Shown here piece after piece: positions 62,754-64,000 of a stretch of DNA of 64,000 nucleotides. Below the pieces are notes generated by a model that ran no database searches, was not told the DNA's origin, and worked only from the letters and a program-made list of their open reading frames with translations. This DNA comes from Pedobacter nyackensis. Its GTDB lineage: Bacteria; Bacteroidota; Bacteroidia; Sphingobacteriales; Sphingobacteriaceae. The DNA lies in the NCBI RefSeq assembly GCF_900176505.1, contig NZ_FWYB01000001.1, positions 221,400 to 285,399 of the forward strand. Direction: 5' to 3'. How positions within the stretch are numbered: the stretch's first letter is position 1; every line of letters starts with the position of its first letter. The translations under genes and the position numbers were made by a program.

Positions 62754-64000
62754 TTAATTTTTAAGTAGCGCCTTATCAAGCATGTTTATAAACTCTTTTC
62801 CGATTGGTGTTTCAAGTAAACCTGATGCCAGAAGTTCTCCATTGTCATTTTTTTGTGCCACCAGAACTAAATTGGGAGGTCTTGATGAAATTAAACTTCC
62901 GTCCTTACCTATAATGAGTTGATTGGGTCCACCAATAAAACCATAATAAGTCCAAATGGGATCATCAAAACCTTTTCCATTAGTATATAAATTAACTGTT
63001 CCTGGTGATGTATACCTTTCAGTCGGAATGCTTTTAAGCCACTGTTCTTTATTGGTGTCTGCGCTGACGGTTAAAAAGACGATATCCTTATTATCTTTAT
63101 ATTTTTCAACTATTTGTCGCATAGCAGTGTTTAGCCAGATACAACCGCCACATCCTGTAAACCAAAGATCCATCACCACTACTTTGCCTTTGTAGTCACT
63201 TAAATTGTGAATAAGGCCGTTTTGATCACTTAAAGCAAATGGATACGCAGAAGAAAATTCCTTTGCTTTCCATGTTGAAAAAGCCTTTTTATTCAAGGGA
63301 TCAATCGAAATGCTCATTAAGTCATTTATGAATGGCCTTACAAAATCTGAAGGCGCTCTTTTACTTGCAACCAATAATAAGTCCTCTCGGAAAGGGCCAG
63401 TGTATTTTCTCTTCAAGATCGGGTATAGGCCTTTGAAGTAATTTTCCTTACGATTAACTGCATTTTTAGCTCCATAAGAATTAAGTTCTCTCAGAAAAAT
63501 CAAGTCTGTATAAAATGCAGATAGATTTATATATTTTGCATTGAAAGATTCGGGCTGCTTTAGTCTAACGGCATTAGATAACTCATCAGCAAATTCGACG
63601 CCGCTTGTGAAATACAGATTTTCTGTAATTTCGATTTCAGTCCTGGACAATGCATCAATCAGTAATATCTGATAAACATCTTCTGGAAGTTCCCCTTTAT
63701 AGGTTGCAATCAGATTTTTTCTAATGCTATTATCTGTATGTAAGGCGGCAACAAAAGATGGCAAAAGCTCACCAAACTTCTTCTGATTTCTTAAATCGAC
63801 ATACCGTTGGCTTAGACTCTCATATGTATGGGGAAGATTATAAAGGTAGCTTTGTAGCTTGAGTTTTTCAGAACCCTTACCAGTAAAAGACATCTTCCCA
63901 TCTTTCCATATATTTAATTTTAAGCTATCTCCCCGCTCAAATAGATATAATTCTTCATATTTATCGGCAAACCGAGTTTGACCTTGGATAGGAGTAAAAG
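62754..64000 (-). CDS. TlpA-like thioredoxin-family protein (runs off the window)
   Basis: At least 415 residues; the 5' end lies beyond 64000, since the frame stays open to the window edge upstream of the Met at 63893. The N-terminal 220 residues are a helical region typical of large Bacteroidota TlpA-type proteins. The C-terminal thioredoxin domain (about 225-379 counted from that Met) has FALSDQNGLIHNLSDYKGKV, VVMDLWFTGCGGCIWLNTAM with the redox motif CGGC, and the cis-Pro region GGPNQLIIGKDG. It is probably periplasmic and acts in thiol-disulfide exchange. It heads the three-gene minus-strand operon. Confidence 0.88.
   Translation of the reverse strand, partial: FTPIQGQTRFADKYEELYLFERGDSLKLNIWKDGKMSFTGKGSEKLKLQSYLYNLPHTYESLSQRYVDLRNQKKFGELLPSFVAALHTDNSIRKNLIATYKGELPEDVYQILLIDALSRTEIEITENLYFTSGVEFADELSNAVRLKQPESFNAKYINLSAFYTDLIFLRELNSYGAKNAVNRKENYFKGLYPILKRKYTGPFREDLLLVASKRAPSDFVRPFINDLMSISIDPLNKKAFSTWKAKEFSSAYPFALSDQNGLIHNLSDYKGKVVVMDLWFTGCGGCIWLNTAMRQIVEKYKDNKDIVFLTVSADTNKEQWLKSIPTERYTSPGTVNLYTNGKGFDDPIWTYYGFIGGPNQLIIGKDGSLISSRPPNLVLVAQKNDNGELLASGLLETPIGKEFINMLDKALLKN

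Overview
The window reads as chromosomal DNA of a Sphingobacteriaceae-type Bacteroidota, most like Pedobacter (inference from protein families, not a database match). Support comes from a type IX secretion plug protein, a TamL-type Omp85 lipoprotein, DUF6266, DUF2911 and DUF4397 proteins, LytTR regulators, and several TAnnTTTG promoter boxes placed directly upstream of starts or tRNAs.

Layout. 0.4-2.5 kb holds an EVE-domain protein and AraC-like and Crp-like regulators. 2.7-5.7 kb holds three DUF6266 paralogues interleaved with a holin-like membrane protein and a CHAP/TIGR02594-like peptidoglycan hydrolase. 5.7-11.1 kb is a tight five-gene minus-strand operon: a small beta protein, a barrel-like protein, a membrane alpha/beta-hydrolase-like protein, a subtilisin and a lipase-like hydrolase. 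11.4-12.8 kb holds an M15 endolysin and a LytTR response regulator.

13.0-43.3 kb is one long plus-strand array with mostly tiny gaps. Apart from one secreted protein, it encodes very large proteins without signal peptides: an Ig-like protein, a 721-aa unknown, a 1088-aa protein with a toxin-like C-terminus followed by a small putative immunity gene, a 2114-aa beta-rich protein with a LamG-like domain, a 1670-aa protein, four phage-tail-fibre-like proteins sharing one N-terminal anchor, and a beta-helix tailspike-like protein. Decayed fibre-tip and small-gene remnants lie between the fibre genes. No capsid, portal, terminase, sheath, tube or baseplate gene is visible. My main hypothesis is that 2.7-43.3 kb encodes an undescribed particle or giant-toxin delivery system, released by its own lysis enzymes and controlled by the LytTR regulator. 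A 36-bp element is shared by the two intergenic regions flanking that regulator block.

43.3-57.2 kb is ordinary chromosome: an antiporter, a thioesterase, the T9SS plug protein, an ABC-F ATPase, pyrD, tRNA-Cys, a TrmH-type methyltransferase, TamL, TspO, a PAS sensor lacking its ATPase domain, and a DUF2911 protein. At 57.2 kb a tRNA-Arg(CCG) abuts a large serine recombinase whose reading frame runs antisense through the tRNA, marking the edge of an integrated element. To its right are a small recombinase-associated protein, a GIY-YIG protein, a GNAT enzyme, a truncated monooxygenase, small ORFs, two secreted proteins, a lipoprotein and a TlpA-like thioredoxin protein that runs off the window.
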